Below are positions 15,923 to 24,107 of a stretch of DNA of 44,301 nt, in pieces (positions within the stretch are counted from its first letter, which is position 1; every line of letters starts with the position of its first letter). A program made the translations under genes and the position numbers. The notes beneath the pieces were generated by a model that was not told the DNA's origin, made no database searches, and saw nothing but the letters and a program-made list of their open reading frames with translations. The DNA lies in NCBI GenBank assembly GCA_018001635.1, contig JAGNHS010000023.1:1-44301 (forward strand), in the 5' to 3' direction. Origin of the DNA: Pseudomonadota bacterium (lineage in GTDB: Bacteria > Bdellovibrionota > UBA2428).

Positions 15923-17202
15923 GTTCAGCGCAAAAAGTTGTAGAGTTCATTGCGATTGGTCGCGAGATACTCGACGGTAGAGTGATTGATACCAATTCTG
16001 TTTGGTTGGCTCAAAAATTGAAAAATTTAGGTTTGGTTTTAAGACATGCACAAAAAGTTGATGATGAGATTTCTAGAATTATAGAGGCTTTTGAAATAGC
16101 TTCGCGACGATCAGAAATTATTTTTGTCAGTGGTGGTTTGGGGCCTACTTCCGATGATTTAACGTCTGAGGCCTTTGCCAAATTTCAACACTCTGAGCCC
16201 GTGCTCAATACTGAAGCCGAAATTATGGTGAGAGCTTGGCTTGAAAAGAGAAAGCGCCCAGTTAATGAAGCCCAGTTAAAGCAAGCTATGTTACCTCAAG
16301 GTGTTGAGGTCATCGCCAATAATTTTGGAACAGCACCAGCATTTACTTTTAAAGAGCGCACTCGCCAATGGTTTTTTCTCCCAGGAGTTCCTAGAGAACT
16401 TCAGGGAATTTATGAAGAAAAAATTCAGACTCAGATGCCTAAAAATGATGACTATCGACATTATCATTGGGTGACTCAATTTACGGCCGAAAGCGCGCTT
16501 CAAATGGATCTCAAGGATTTAATTTCAAAGTTGCCTAAAGATTTTGAATTAGCGTTCCGAACAAAATTTCCTGAAAATTACATTTCACTTTTTGGAAATT
16601 TAGATTCTCCAGAAAAAATTCAGAGTTTTGAAAGTTTTAAAAAAGAGATCACTGAAATTTTAGCTCCCTCAACCTACGCACATGGAGAAAATACCTCAGA
16701 GCTTCCAGAACTTTTTTTTGAAAAATTAAAAAGCAAAAATATTATTTTAGGTTTTGTTGAGTCTTGTACTGGCGGGCTCAATTCTAGTCGAATCAGTGAT
16801 ATCTCTGGGGCTTCAGAAGTCCTAATGGGCTCGTGGGTCACTTACGATAATGCTATGAAATTGAGTTTAGGTGTCAGCGCTGATCTTCTGAAGTCTCATG
16901 GGGCCGTTTCAGAAGAATGTGCAAGAGAAATGGCTTTAAAGGGTTACGAAAATCTTAAAGTTCAATTTCCTGAATCTAATATTTTAGTGATATCTACGAC
17001 GGGCATAGCCGGACCTAATGGGGGAACTTCAGAAAAACCTGTGGGTTTGTGCCATATAGGATTAGCTTTTGGAAGAAAGCTTTCTCCAATAGTTGTGGAG
17101 ACCCATAAGGTTCAAACACCTCTGACTTTTGAGCGATTGCAAAATAAGCTCTATTTCTCCCAAAAATCCTTCACCTTAGCCATGAAGTTAATTGACGCTT
17201 AG
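15919..17202 (+). CDS. cinA: CinA-family protein (nicotinamide-nucleotide amidohydrolase)
   Basis: Two domains are visible. The N-terminal MoaB/MogA-like domain (about 1-170) starts with FIAIGREILDGRVIDTNSVW and has the GGLGPTSDDLTSE motif; in CinA it acts as an ADP-ribose/CoA pyrophosphatase. The C-terminal CinA domain (about 260-427) has GFVESCTGGLNSSRISDISG, SWVTYDNAMK and TTGIAGPNGGTSEKPVG, characteristic of NMN deamidase. Together these activities recycle pyridine nucleotides. The length of 427 is standard. Its start overlaps the Nudix gene (ATGA), pairing two hydrolases of related substrates in one transcript. Confidence 0.94.
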   Translation: MSSAQKVVEFIAIGREILDGRVIDTNSVWLAQKLKNLGLVLRHAQKVDDEISRIIEAFEIASRRSEIIFVSGGLGPTSDDLTSEAFAKFQHSEPVLNTEAEIMVRAWLEKRKRPVNEAQLKQAMLPQGVEVIANNFGTAPAFTFKERTRQWFFLPGVPRELQGIYEEKIQTQMPKNDDYRHYHWVTQFTAESALQMDLKDLISKLPKDFELAFRTKFPENYISLFGNLDSPEKIQSFESFKKEITEILAPSTYAHGENTSELPELFFEKLKSKNIILGFVESCTGGLNSSRISDISGASEVLMGSWVTYDNAMKLSLGVSADLLKSHGAVSEECAREMALKGYENLKVQFPESNILVISTTGIAGPNGGTSEKPVGLCHIGLAFGRKLSPIVVETHKVQTPLTFERLQNKLYFSQKSFTLAMKLIDA

Positions 17203-17220
17203 CATAAATAAGTCTATAGC

Positions 17221-18267
17221 ATGGCCATGCGTTTTTCGAGTTTCTTTCGATACTCACTTTTGTCTTTTTCTCTTTTAAATACCTTCAGTGTTTCTTCAGA
17301 TGAAACTGAAAAACAATATAAGCCTGAGAGATGGCGACAGTTTGGTTATCCTGTTTGCGAGGCCGCACTCACCTTAACTGTTGAAGGATCGGGAGCTATA
17401 GAAGCCGAAAGGCGTAAGGTTACTTTAGAGGCTTTGACTGAACTTAGAAATTTTCGACAAACTACATTGGGTTTTGATAATTCCATCATTCCAAATATTC
17501 ATGTGGTGCATTCTCATTCGGCTCATCAAAAAAATATAAAACATATGGCCGCTTTGGCTGCTCGAATTCGTGGTCTTGAGCTCAATTTAGGTGAGAGTGC
17601 TGGTGGCACCGACGAAGAAGGCAAGCATGCTAGTTTCGGTATTAGAGTCGTTGGGAATGAAAATGTTTTAGAGGCGATAAAAGCACTTAACAACGATCCT
17701 GTGTCTCCATGGACTTATTTTAAAAAAATTAAGGCACCTCTCACTATGATTTCTGCAGCTCGTTCTGGAGTGAAGACGGGTCTTTTCTTGGGGGGATTTG
17801 CTGGTTTAGCCTCTCAAAGTTTTAGTGGTTTTGGTGCAGGTATGAGTTTGGCGTTTGCCGCCAATGTATGGGCCGCTTTTTCTCATTTATTAATGCATTC
17901 ACTCATCCCAAGTTTTTCAATGTTTAGAGATTTAATTTTAAGAGAGCTTAAAAATCATGATATTGAAAAAACTAACTCACATTGGTTTTATTATTCTGAT
18001 AATTTATATGTCCCATTGCTTGATGAACACGGACGACATGTTTCTTTTGTGTGGATGGGTGTCGATATTATGCTTCATTTTAGAGAGGCCACCGAATCTG
18101 ACCCTGAAGTCTTTCAAGGAAAATTTATACCTGAGCTTTTAATTTTCACTCGTGGATCCTCCGATGATCCTACAAAAAATTATCCCCGCAAACGTAAGCC
18201 TAAGGAAGAAAAAGAAGAACTTAAAGAGCTTCAACCTGCCTGGCTTCCAATCCCCACCACCCGCTAA
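17221..18267 (+). CDS. Exported/membrane protein of unknown function
   Basis: I do not recognise this 348-residue protein. Residues 1-25 resemble a signal peptide (FFRYSLLSFSLLNTFSVSSD). The next 150 residues are soluble and rich in helices (EAERRKVTLEALTELRNFRQ). A glycine/alanine-rich hydrophobic region (about 178-225: GLFLGGFAGLASQ, MSLAFAANVWAAF) could cross the membrane twice. The C-terminal part returns to soluble character and ends in a Lys/Glu/Pro tail (KRKPKEEKEELKELQP). It follows cinA by 18 bp and is followed within 6 bp by the long palindrome at 18273. Start: ATG at 17221; an ATG two codons later is an alternative. Confidence 0.6.
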   Translation: MAMRFSSFFRYSLLSFSLLNTFSVSSDETEKQYKPERWRQFGYPVCEAALTLTVEGSGAIEAERRKVTLEALTELRNFRQTTLGFDNSIIPNIHVVHSHSAHQKNIKHMAALAARIRGLELNLGESAGGTDEEGKHASFGIRVVGNENVLEAIKALNNDPVSPWTYFKKIKAPLTMISAARSGVKTGLFLGGFAGLASQSFSGFGAGMSLAFAANVWAAFSHLLMHSLIPSFSMFRDLILRELKNHDIEKTNSHWFYYSDNLYVPLLDEHGRHVSFVWMGVDIMLHFREATESDPEVFQGKFIPELLIFTRGSSDDPTKNYPRKRKPKEEKEELKELQPAWLPIPTTR

Positions 18268-18272
18268 ATTCT

Positions 18273-18460
18273 ATTGTGCGCTAAGAAACGGGCCTGCAAT
18301 ATTATAAATAAAAGTTATTAAGATCTTTAAATTCAATAATTAGAGCATCTTGGGGTGAGCGATGGGGCAGGGCCCCGAGCATCAGGGGTCGCCCAAGCCG
18401 CTCTAATTATTGAATTTAAAGATCTTAATAGATTTGCAGGCCCGTTTCTTAGCGCACAAT
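18273..18460 (+). repeat. Giant nested perfect palindrome (188 bp)
   Basis: The outer arms, 27 bp (18273-18299 with 18434-18460), are perfectly complementary. The inner arms, 30 bp (18317-18346 with 18400-18429), are also perfect. Between them lies an asymmetric internal loop of 17 nt on the left and 4 nt on the right. The tip holds further short stems (CTTGGG/CCCAAG; GGGGC/GCCCC). It starts 5 nt after a stop codon and ends 35 nt before cpaF. Eight A residues follow it on the plus strand and no T-run, so it is not a normal terminator for the upstream gene. Confidence 0.93.
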
Positions 18461-18495
18461 AAAAAAAATAAGAAAGGCTTTAGCCCAGTCCTTGC

Positions 18496-19620
18496 ATGGC
18501 CGAAAAGATGAACATGTCTCAATGGGCTGTCAGTAAAGTAAAAGATTCTCAGTGGCAAAGTCATTTTGGCCCATTAATTCCTTTGCTTGACGACCCCAGC
18601 GTTACTGAAATCATGGTGAATGGGGCCAATAAAGTTTTCATCGAACAAAAGGGTCTTATTAAAAAAACACCTTTAAGTTTTGAAAGTGAAGCCGAGCTCT
18701 ATCAAGTGCTCAAAAGTATCGCTGACTATGTGGGGCGAGAGCTTTCTCCAAAATCACCTTGTTTAGATGCGCGACTTCCCGATGGGTCTCGTGTGAATAT
18801 TGTAATTCCGCCTGTAGCCGTTGATGGGCCCTCGGTGACCATTCGAAAATTTTCACCTTATTCCATCAATCATGAGCAACTCATCGCCAGTGGAATGTTT
18901 GATGAAAAAATTGCCTATTTCCTAAGTTGCTGTGTGAACGCACGATTGAACATTATGATCTGCGGTGGAACCGGCTCCGGTAAAACAACTTTGCTCAATG
19001 TTTTGAGCGGATTCATTCCTCCACATGAGCGAGTTGTAAGCATCGAAGACGCTGCAGAGTTAAAAATTCGAAATGATAATTTGGTTCGTTTAGAAGCGCG
19101 TCCGCAAACACCAACTGATCCCGGCGTTTCAATCCGAACATTGGTGATTAATGCTCTCCGTATGCGACCTGATCGCATCATAGTGGGAGAGTGTCGTGGC
19201 TCTGAAGCCTTCGACATGCTTCAAGCTATGAACACAGGTCATGAGGGAAGTATGACTACTCTACATGCCAATTCTAGTCGTGAAGCTTTAAGACGTCTTG
19301 AAACCATGGTGCTTATGACGGGCACTGACTTTCCAATGAGAGTTATTCGTGAGCATATGTCGGGTGCCCTCGATGTGATTGTGAACGTGCAAAGAACGCC
19401 AGATGGTCGTCGTCGTGTTACTGAAATTATCGAAGTGGGCAATATGGAGTCCGATGTGATTCTTACGCAGGGAATTTTTGCTTGGGATCCCTCTAAAGGT
19501 TTTTACTCTTTGGGTTTCGTTCCAAGATTTGTGCATGACTTTAGTCGACATGGGGTAGATTTCCCGATGGATTTCTTTAACAACCAATACTCTATTAAAG
19601 CGGCTATTCGTAAAAAATAG
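18496..19620 (+). CDS. cpaF: CpaF/TadA-type secretion ATPase
   Basis: This is a type II/IV secretion ATPase of the CpaF (TadA) subfamily, which powers Tad pilus assembly. The N-terminal region has DPSVTEIMVNGANKVFIEQKG, the CpaF signature, then DARLPDGSRVNIVIPP. Walker A is GGTGSGKTTLLN (about 157-168), followed by IEDAAEL, the LRMRPDRIIVGECRG Walker B / Asp box, and GHEGSMTTLHANS (His box). At 374 residues it lacks long N-terminal extensions. The usual Tad neighbours (cpaB, cpaC, cpaE, tadB, tadC) are absent from the window, so it is an orphan here. The next gene encodes a small secretin-like protein, which may be its partner. Confidence 0.92.
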   Translation: MAEKMNMSQWAVSKVKDSQWQSHFGPLIPLLDDPSVTEIMVNGANKVFIEQKGLIKKTPLSFESEAELYQVLKSIADYVGRELSPKSPCLDARLPDGSRVNIVIPPVAVDGPSVTIRKFSPYSINHEQLIASGMFDEKIAYFLSCCVNARLNIMICGGTGSGKTTLLNVLSGFIPPHERVVSIEDAAELKIRNDNLVRLEARPQTPTDPGVSIRTLVINALRMRPDRIIVGECRGSEAFDMLQAMNTGHEGSMTTLHANSSREALRRLETMVLMTGTDFPMRVIREHMSGALDVIVNVQRTPDGRRRVTEIIEVGNMESDVILTQGIFAWDPSKGFYSLGFVPRFVHDFSRHGVDFPMDFFNNQYSIKAAIRKK

Positions 19621-19682
19621 CTATTAAGGTCCTCTTGAAGTTATCCTGCCTCTCCTGTTAAAAGTTATCTCTGGAGGTGGGG

Positions 19683-20300
19683 ATGAATAAATTCACACGT
19701 ATTTTAGGTTCATTGTTTTTAGTGGGTGGAATGGCGTCGGCCAATGTTGGGAGTTCCCCAAAACAAGTTCAATTAAGGTTAGATCTCATTAAAGTTAAAA
19801 AGGCGACTTATGTTGATATTATCAATCAAGATGAGGGTAAGTTAAAAGAGACTCTTATGGACCTCGTAAGAAGGGGTTTTGCGGAGCTAAAAGTAGTCAC
19901 TGAAAGCCTTGGAAAAAGCGGTGTAAGAGTGTCTGTGAAGTCCACAGAAGATTTTCGATATGTAGACAGTATTGAAAAGGGCGAAGCCGTTTTTCAGACC
20001 ATAGATATAGGTAACGTTTTTGAAGTTGAACCTGTTGTAGGTCCTGATGGCTATACGATCGATGTGAACATGATCTTCTCCTTGCGTTCTATATTGCCGG
20101 GCGGAGAAGAGCTTCGCGACGATCGTGGACGCGTTTATATCAAGCCAAACTTCTACAATGTTCAAAGTAATCAATCACTTACGGTCTGGGATGGACAAGA
20201 AATTAGAGTCTTTGTTCAAAGAGACTCTGAGGCAGATTCTGTTGTTGTGGGCTTTTTAAGAGCTCGATTAGTAGACCCATCGGGTGCTCCCAGAAACTAA
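19683..20300 (+). CDS. Exported protein resembling a secretin beta-domain fragment
   Basis: The start is the ATG at 19683, preceded by a GGAGG Shine-Dalgarno 5 nt away; a GTG two codons upstream is less likely. A signal peptide spans residues 1-20 (cleavage near ASA-NV). Residues about 100-195 look like the conserved core of type II/III secretins: VFEVEPVVGPDGYTIDVNM, then YNVQSNQSLTVWDGQEIRVF, which in secretins read as the TLxVTPxxxPDGxV and TxVTVxDGQTVVLGG segments. The full secretin (N domains, barrel, S domain) is not present at this size. The position after cpaF suggests a role in an envelope secretion or pilus machine, by inference. Alternatively it is a family of its own. Confidence 0.55.
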   Translation: MNKFTRILGSLFLVGGMASANVGSSPKQVQLRLDLIKVKKATYVDIINQDEGKLKETLMDLVRRGFAELKVVTESLGKSGVRVSVKSTEDFRYVDSIEKGEAVFQTIDIGNVFEVEPVVGPDGYTIDVNMIFSLRSILPGGEELRDDRGRVYIKPNFYNVQSNQSLTVWDGQEIRVFVQRDSEADSVVVGFLRARLVDPSGAPRN

Positions 20301-20364
20301 AAAGCTTTCATTTAAGCAAATACGGGGCGTTGACTCTTGTCGCGCCCTGTTTTAGTTATTCCCC

Positions 20365-20541
20365 ATGGCTTTTCCATGGCATCGCACTTCAATCAAAAGA
20401 GCTCGTAAGCTCAAAACTCTTGGCGCTTCTTCTAAGCGCGTTCGCGAAAACAAAGGAACTACAATTGCTGTTCCACTTAGCGGACCCATTCCTGCGATGA
20501 AATATGGTCGCCCCATTAGCGCAGATAAAATTAAATCTTAA
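20365..20541 (+). CDS. Small basic protein of 58 residues, unknown
   Basis: A complete ORF of 58 codons begins with MAFPWHRTSIKRARKLKTLG and ends with KYGRPISADKIKS. It is strongly basic in the first half (RTSIKRARKLK, SSKRVRENK), resembling a small ribosome-, RNA- or DNA-associated protein, but it matches neither L32, S21, L34 nor other ribosomal proteins I know. Codon use fits that of its neighbours. No Shine-Dalgarno is evident. A TTGACT (about 20332) with TAGTTA 17 nt downstream may be a promoter, and a GGGCG/CGCCC stem overlaps it. It stands alone between the secretin-like gene and uppP. Confidence 0.65.
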   Translation: MAFPWHRTSIKRARKLKTLGASSKRVRENKGTTIAVPLSGPIPAMKYGRPISADKIKS

Positions 20542-20606
20542 TTAACTTAGTTAAGATTATCGCTAAGCTATCATATTTTAAATTAGTCATTTGATTCCCT
20601 AGGATT

Positions 20607-20634
20607 TTGAAATCTTTGTTCGCGCGGTTAGAAT
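20607..20634 (+). promoter_or_regulatory. uppP promoter giving a leaderless message
   Basis: TTGAAA (20607-20612), a 16-bp spacer and TAGAAT (20629-20634) form a sigma-70 type promoter. Only 6 nt (CAATCC) separate the -10 from the ATG at 20641, and there is no Shine-Dalgarno, so the transcript is expected to start at the initiation codon. Confidence 0.55.
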
Positions 20635-20640
20635 CAATCC

Positions 20641-21444
20641 ATGACGTATTTTCATTCTATAATTTTAGGAATTGTTGAAGCGCTTACAGAATTTCTCCCT
20701 GTTTCTTCAACAGGCCACTTAATTTTAGCCTCTCATTTCTTGGGATTAGAAAATTCCGATTTTACAAAAGCCTTTGAGGTCGTCATTCAAGGTGGAACTG
20801 TTTTGGCGGTCATTTTCTATTATCGCAAAAGTTTAATCAATAAAGTTCAGAAGTTTTTTAAAGGAAATCAGAATTCTAAACAATTTTTTATAAATGTATT
20901 CGTCGCCTTTTTACCTTCAGCCTTTGTGGGTTTGCTCTTTCATAAAAAGATAAAAGAATTTTTATTCGGACCGCTGCCGGTCGTGGGTGCCCTAATTGTG
21001 GGTGGCCTCGCTATGATTCTTGTTGAAAAATTCTTAAAGAATAAAAAATCATCTAAAAATCTTGAGTCGATGAGTTTCTCTGATGCGCTTTGTGTGGGGC
21101 TTTACCAGTGTTTGAGTCTTTGGCCGGGAACTTCTCGAGCTATGACAACTTTGTTGGGGGCTCGTTTGCGAGGACTCAATACCGAAGCTTCGGCAGAGTT
21201 TTCGTTTATGCTAGCTATTCCCACTTTATTGGCCGCCACCCTTTGGGATTTACGTAAAATGGGTCCGGAATTGTTTAATGATTCTGAAAAAATGAAACTT
21301 TTAGCCTTGGGCTCGCTAGTTTCATTTGTATTTGCTCTCTTGGTGATTCACTGGTTTTTGGGTTTTGTGAAACGCAATTCACTCGAAATATTTGGTTGGT
21401 ATCGAATTTTAGTTGGAATAATTCTGGCTTACTTTTTACTTTAA
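20641..21444 (+). CDS. uppP: Undecaprenyl-diphosphatase UppP (BacA)
   Basis: UppP removes a phosphate from undecaprenyl diphosphate, recycling the lipid carrier for peptidoglycan and other surface polymers, and overproduction gives bacitracin resistance. The (E/Q)-rich active motif EALTEFLPVSSTGHLILASH lies at residues 13-32, and the second motif LWPGTSRAMTTLLGARLRGL at about 160-179. Eight or so hydrophobic segments fit the known membrane topology. Length 267 is standard. The stop overlaps that of the convergent minus-strand gene by 4 nt, with no terminator between them. Confidence 0.96.
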   Translation: MTYFHSIILGIVEALTEFLPVSSTGHLILASHFLGLENSDFTKAFEVVIQGGTVLAVIFYYRKSLINKVQKFFKGNQNSKQFFINVFVAFLPSAFVGLLFHKKIKEFLFGPLPVVGALIVGGLAMILVEKFLKNKKSSKNLESMSFSDALCVGLYQCLSLWPGTSRAMTTLLGARLRGLNTEASAEFSFMLAIPTLLAATLWDLRKMGPELFNDSEKMKLLALGSLVSFVFALLVIHWFLGFVKRNSLEIFGWYRILVGIILAYFLL

Positions 21445-23405
21445 GTTTGACCAACGGCTATTCTAATTTTTTCCTGATTGAATTTTTGCTCAAGACTTTT
21501 TAAAAGAGTGTGAGTCACTATCGAAATGAGTTCTTCTGGGTAAGGATTTTTATCTTTTAAGCTTTCAAATATAGATTTCGTTACAATTTCAAGTTTATTT
21601 AAGAGTTCACCTTCATGAATTAGGTCTATTTTTTGGAGTCGAATTTTTTGTACGCTCAAGAATAGAATGTTAATTTCGAGGGGAAGAGCCACATCCTTTA
21701 ATTCCTTATCGCCGTGAGTTTTTACAGCTTCTTTAAATACTGCAGAAAGATATTCTAAAGGAGTTTCGCTTTCAATTTTAGTTGAGACGATCTCATGTGT
21801 AGAGCTGGACTCTCTGCTCTCATTGGCTTTGGAAAAAGCTTCTTGAAATATGACTTTTTTTGCTAAATTTGGGTCCTCATTAAGTGCTAACTTAAGACTT
21901 GTCATAGTTGTTGAACTTTTTGCATTTCGATATAGAGAAACTGCGTTTTCCAAAGAGTCGACGTTGTTTAGCTTAGTCACGAGATGTCTTATAAAAGTTT
22001 CAACTGTCTCGTGTAAATATCTTGGAATGGCTCCGGATTCATAGGTTTTAATTCTAGAAAAGGATTCAATTTGTAAAATGACTTTTTTTTCTAAAATAAA
22101 ACTTAGAAATTTTTCTCGAATTTCTGGGCCAGGGTGAACAGGATAATAAAGTACATTCTGCATTAAAAAAATTAATAAATGATAAATTCCATGTGAATTT
22201 AAGTTGGATGTTGAAGTCCCCTTTTTAGGAAGAGGGTTGGCAAATAGTATTTTTAACATGCCCATTCTAATTCTTTCGCTGTAACAGCATGTAGGAGTAG
22301 CCCAAGTTTTTAATTCTTCAACACCTTTTAATCGGATTTGAGGATCATCTGAATTTAAGTCATTTTCAATTCTCTGAAGATTGAGGACTTCATTATTATT
22401 CGCGAGATCGTTTTCATCGGGTGTATCAACTCTTAATTTTGCTAATAAGTTATTAAAATCATTTTTTGAAATAAAATTAAAAGAGTCAACGATCGGAGAT
22501 AAACGATTTACTTTATCATATCGAATTAGCTTAGCTTCAATTTTTTCTAATTCAAAACTTAAAGTGTTGCCGGATTTTGGCAATTCTTGATTGTGATCAT
22601 GAATAGCATTACGTAAATAAGGGTTTTTTATCCAACGTGAGAAAAGACATTGAAGTCTATAAGATTTCGCTTTTCTTATAATTCTTAAAAATCTTGATTC
22701 AAATTTATAAAATTCCGAATCTTTTTTTTGGGACATGTCTAGAAACCAGCGAGCTCTTTGAAAACTCGGACTCCAATGAATAAATTTAATTTTAAAAGCC
22801 GAACGAGCTTGTTTAAAATAGGCATCTAAAAGTTTAAGAGGCCAAGCGGCTTGGTTTTTTAAAATGAATTCAATCATGCTTTCTAGCTCTTCTAAGTTAG
22901 GGTCTAAAAGGCTTTCATCGCGCCAGTTTTTTAAAATAAGCAAAAGCTCATCTTCTTGGACTCCAAAAAATTTTATAGCTTTATTGAGTTCATTGATTTC
23001 GTTGAGTTCATAAGTGTCTTGTATTTTTAAAACTAATCTCAGGCTCACGTTTCGCGCGATTTTTTTTAATTTCGAACTATCTAAAAAGCCTTCCAAATTC
23101 AAAAAGACTTTTTTTAAAGTGGCTTTTTCACTCGGCACTCCTTGGGCTACGAATTCTTCAATTAAAGCCTGAGCCATAAAAATAGACTGATATATGGCGG
23201 GATTTCTCATGAATGTCTTAAGTGCTGCATCGTAAGCCTCTCCACTGAGTTTAGTTTCGGGAAAAGTCGTTGCTGTTGAATCCATATTGGCTACTAAAGC
23301 TTCACTGCAGAATGGGGTTGAGCTGTGTTCAGAATTATTGGCAAGAAGAGTGCTTGTCGGAATAGTCATCGCAAGCCACGCAAAACTTAGAATGAGTCTT
23401 CTCAC
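21441..23405 (-). CDS. Large exported alpha-helical protein, unknown
   Basis: I do not recognise this 654-residue protein. A Sec signal peptide is clear (RRLILSFAWLAMTIPTSTLL, cleavage near ANN). After that the sequence is nearly all helical with many Leu/Ile/Lys/Glu residues, and pieces such as DDPQIRLKGVEELKTWA recall HEAT/armadillo-type repeats, but no regular period is obvious. Cysteines are few (a CC pair near residue 370). No membrane segment or lipobox was found, so it is probably periplasmic. The start is a GTG with a consensus promoter right in front. Codon use is more AT-rich than in its neighbours. Confidence 0.65.
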   Translation of the reverse strand: MRRLILSFAWLAMTIPTSTLLANNSEHSSTPFCSEALVANMDSTATTFPETKLSGEAYDAALKTFMRNPAIYQSIFMAQALIEEFVAQGVPSEKATLKKVFLNLEGFLDSSKLKKIARNVSLRLVLKIQDTYELNEINELNKAIKFFGVQEDELLLILKNWRDESLLDPNLEELESMIEFILKNQAAWPLKLLDAYFKQARSAFKIKFIHWSPSFQRARWFLDMSQKKDSEFYKFESRFLRIIRKAKSYRLQCLFSRWIKNPYLRNAIHDHNQELPKSGNTLSFELEKIEAKLIRYDKVNRLSPIVDSFNFISKNDFNNLLAKLRVDTPDENDLANNNEVLNLQRIENDLNSDDPQIRLKGVEELKTWATPTCCYSERIRMGMLKILFANPLPKKGTSTSNLNSHGIYHLLIFLMQNVLYYPVHPGPEIREKFLSFILEKKVILQIESFSRIKTYESGAIPRYLHETVETFIRHLVTKLNNVDSLENAVSLYRNAKSSTTMTSLKLALNEDPNLAKKVIFQEAFSKANESRESSSTHEIVSTKIESETPLEYLSAVFKEAVKTHGDKELKDVALPLEINILFLSVQKIRLQKIDLIHEGELLNKLEIVTKSIFESLKDKNPYPEELISIVTHTLLKSLEQKFNQEKIRIAVGQT

Positions 23406-23412
23406 TTATCAG

Positions 23413-23441
23413 GGCATAAGACTCTAGTTGCGGAGTGTCAA
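23413..23441 (-). promoter_or_regulatory. Promoter of the 654-residue exported protein gene
   Basis: On the minus strand a perfect TTGACA -35 box (23436-23441), 17-bp spacer and TATGCC -10 box (23413-23418) lie 7 nt before the GTG start at 23405. The spacing predicts a leaderless or nearly leaderless mRNA. Confidence 0.6.
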
Positions 23442-23462
23442 TTAAGCTTCGAGGCTCTTCAG

Positions 23463-24098
23463 TTAGTTTTTTCTATAATAAATGGCTTTGTATACGGGCT
23501 CGTTTTTCTTGAGAAAAATGCTTTCAAAATGAGTCATGGGTTCACCGCTGCGTTTTGTATAAACGTATTGCTGTTCTAGGAAGTCCCAAGTTTCGAGAAT
23601 TTTTAAAATTTCTTCAAAATACTCTCTATGGTCGGTCGATAATCTTAGTTCTCCACCCGGACGAATAGCTTGAGCCCATTTGAGAGCCTCTGGGCTTCTG
23701 AAAAATCTATGCTTATGATGCTTTTCCTTGGGCCAAGGGTCAGGATGATAGATATGGAGTATTTGAATTTGGGGAAGTGAAGTTTCTAAGAAACAACGAG
23801 CATCTTCGTGAAGTATCAACCAATTTTTTTGATCCGATCTTAGAAGTTTCTTATGAGTGAGTGTGTGTCGATCTTTTCGGCGATCAATACCAATAAAAAA
23901 TCGTTCGGGATATTTAAGGGCACGACGAGAAATAAATTCACCTTTACCGCAACCGATTTCTACTTCAAGGCTTTGGAAGTTTTCAGGAACATAATCAGAT
24001 AAAGAAAGTTCTCTACGTTCTTTGATGGGATTGTGAAAAGGCAATCGATGGCCGTCTTTTAGAGTGATGCAATGTTGAGTGGGTCGAATTTTTTTCAT
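23463..24098 (-). CDS. trmB: tRNA (guanine-N7-)-methyltransferase TrmB
   Basis: TrmB methylates G46 of the tRNA variable loop using S-adenosylmethionine. The SAM-binding motif is LEVEIGCGKGEFI (about 45-57), followed by FIGIDRRKD, and the family signature ILHIYHPDPWPKEKHHKHRF contains the catalytic Asp of the DPWP block. Length 211 is typical. The C-terminal YTKRSGEPMTHFESIFLKK matches the T-K-YE-r-F-e-r-l-g region of the family. The upstream gene ends 9 nt before its ATG, so both are probably in one transcript. Confidence 0.95.
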   Translation of the reverse strand: MKKIRPTQHCITLKDGHRLPFHNPIKERRELSLSDYVPENFQSLEVEIGCGKGEFISRRALKYPERFFIGIDRRKDRHTLTHKKLLRSDQKNWLILHEDARCFLETSLPQIQILHIYHPDPWPKEKHHKHRFFRSPEALKWAQAIRPGGELRLSTDHREYFEEILKILETWDFLEQQYVYTKRSGEPMTHFESIFLKKNEPVYKAIYYRKN

Positions 24099-24107
24099 AA
24101 ATTTAAT

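Noticed and set aside
18351..18387. G-quadruplex in the loop of the 188-bp palindrome
   Set aside because: Four G-tracts are present but two loops exceed 7 nt, and short stems compete; it does not meet the usual motif.
18273..18460. Ordinary rho-independent terminator for the upstream gene
   Set aside because: There is no T-run after the stem on the plus strand (A8 instead), and the arms are far longer than a terminator needs.
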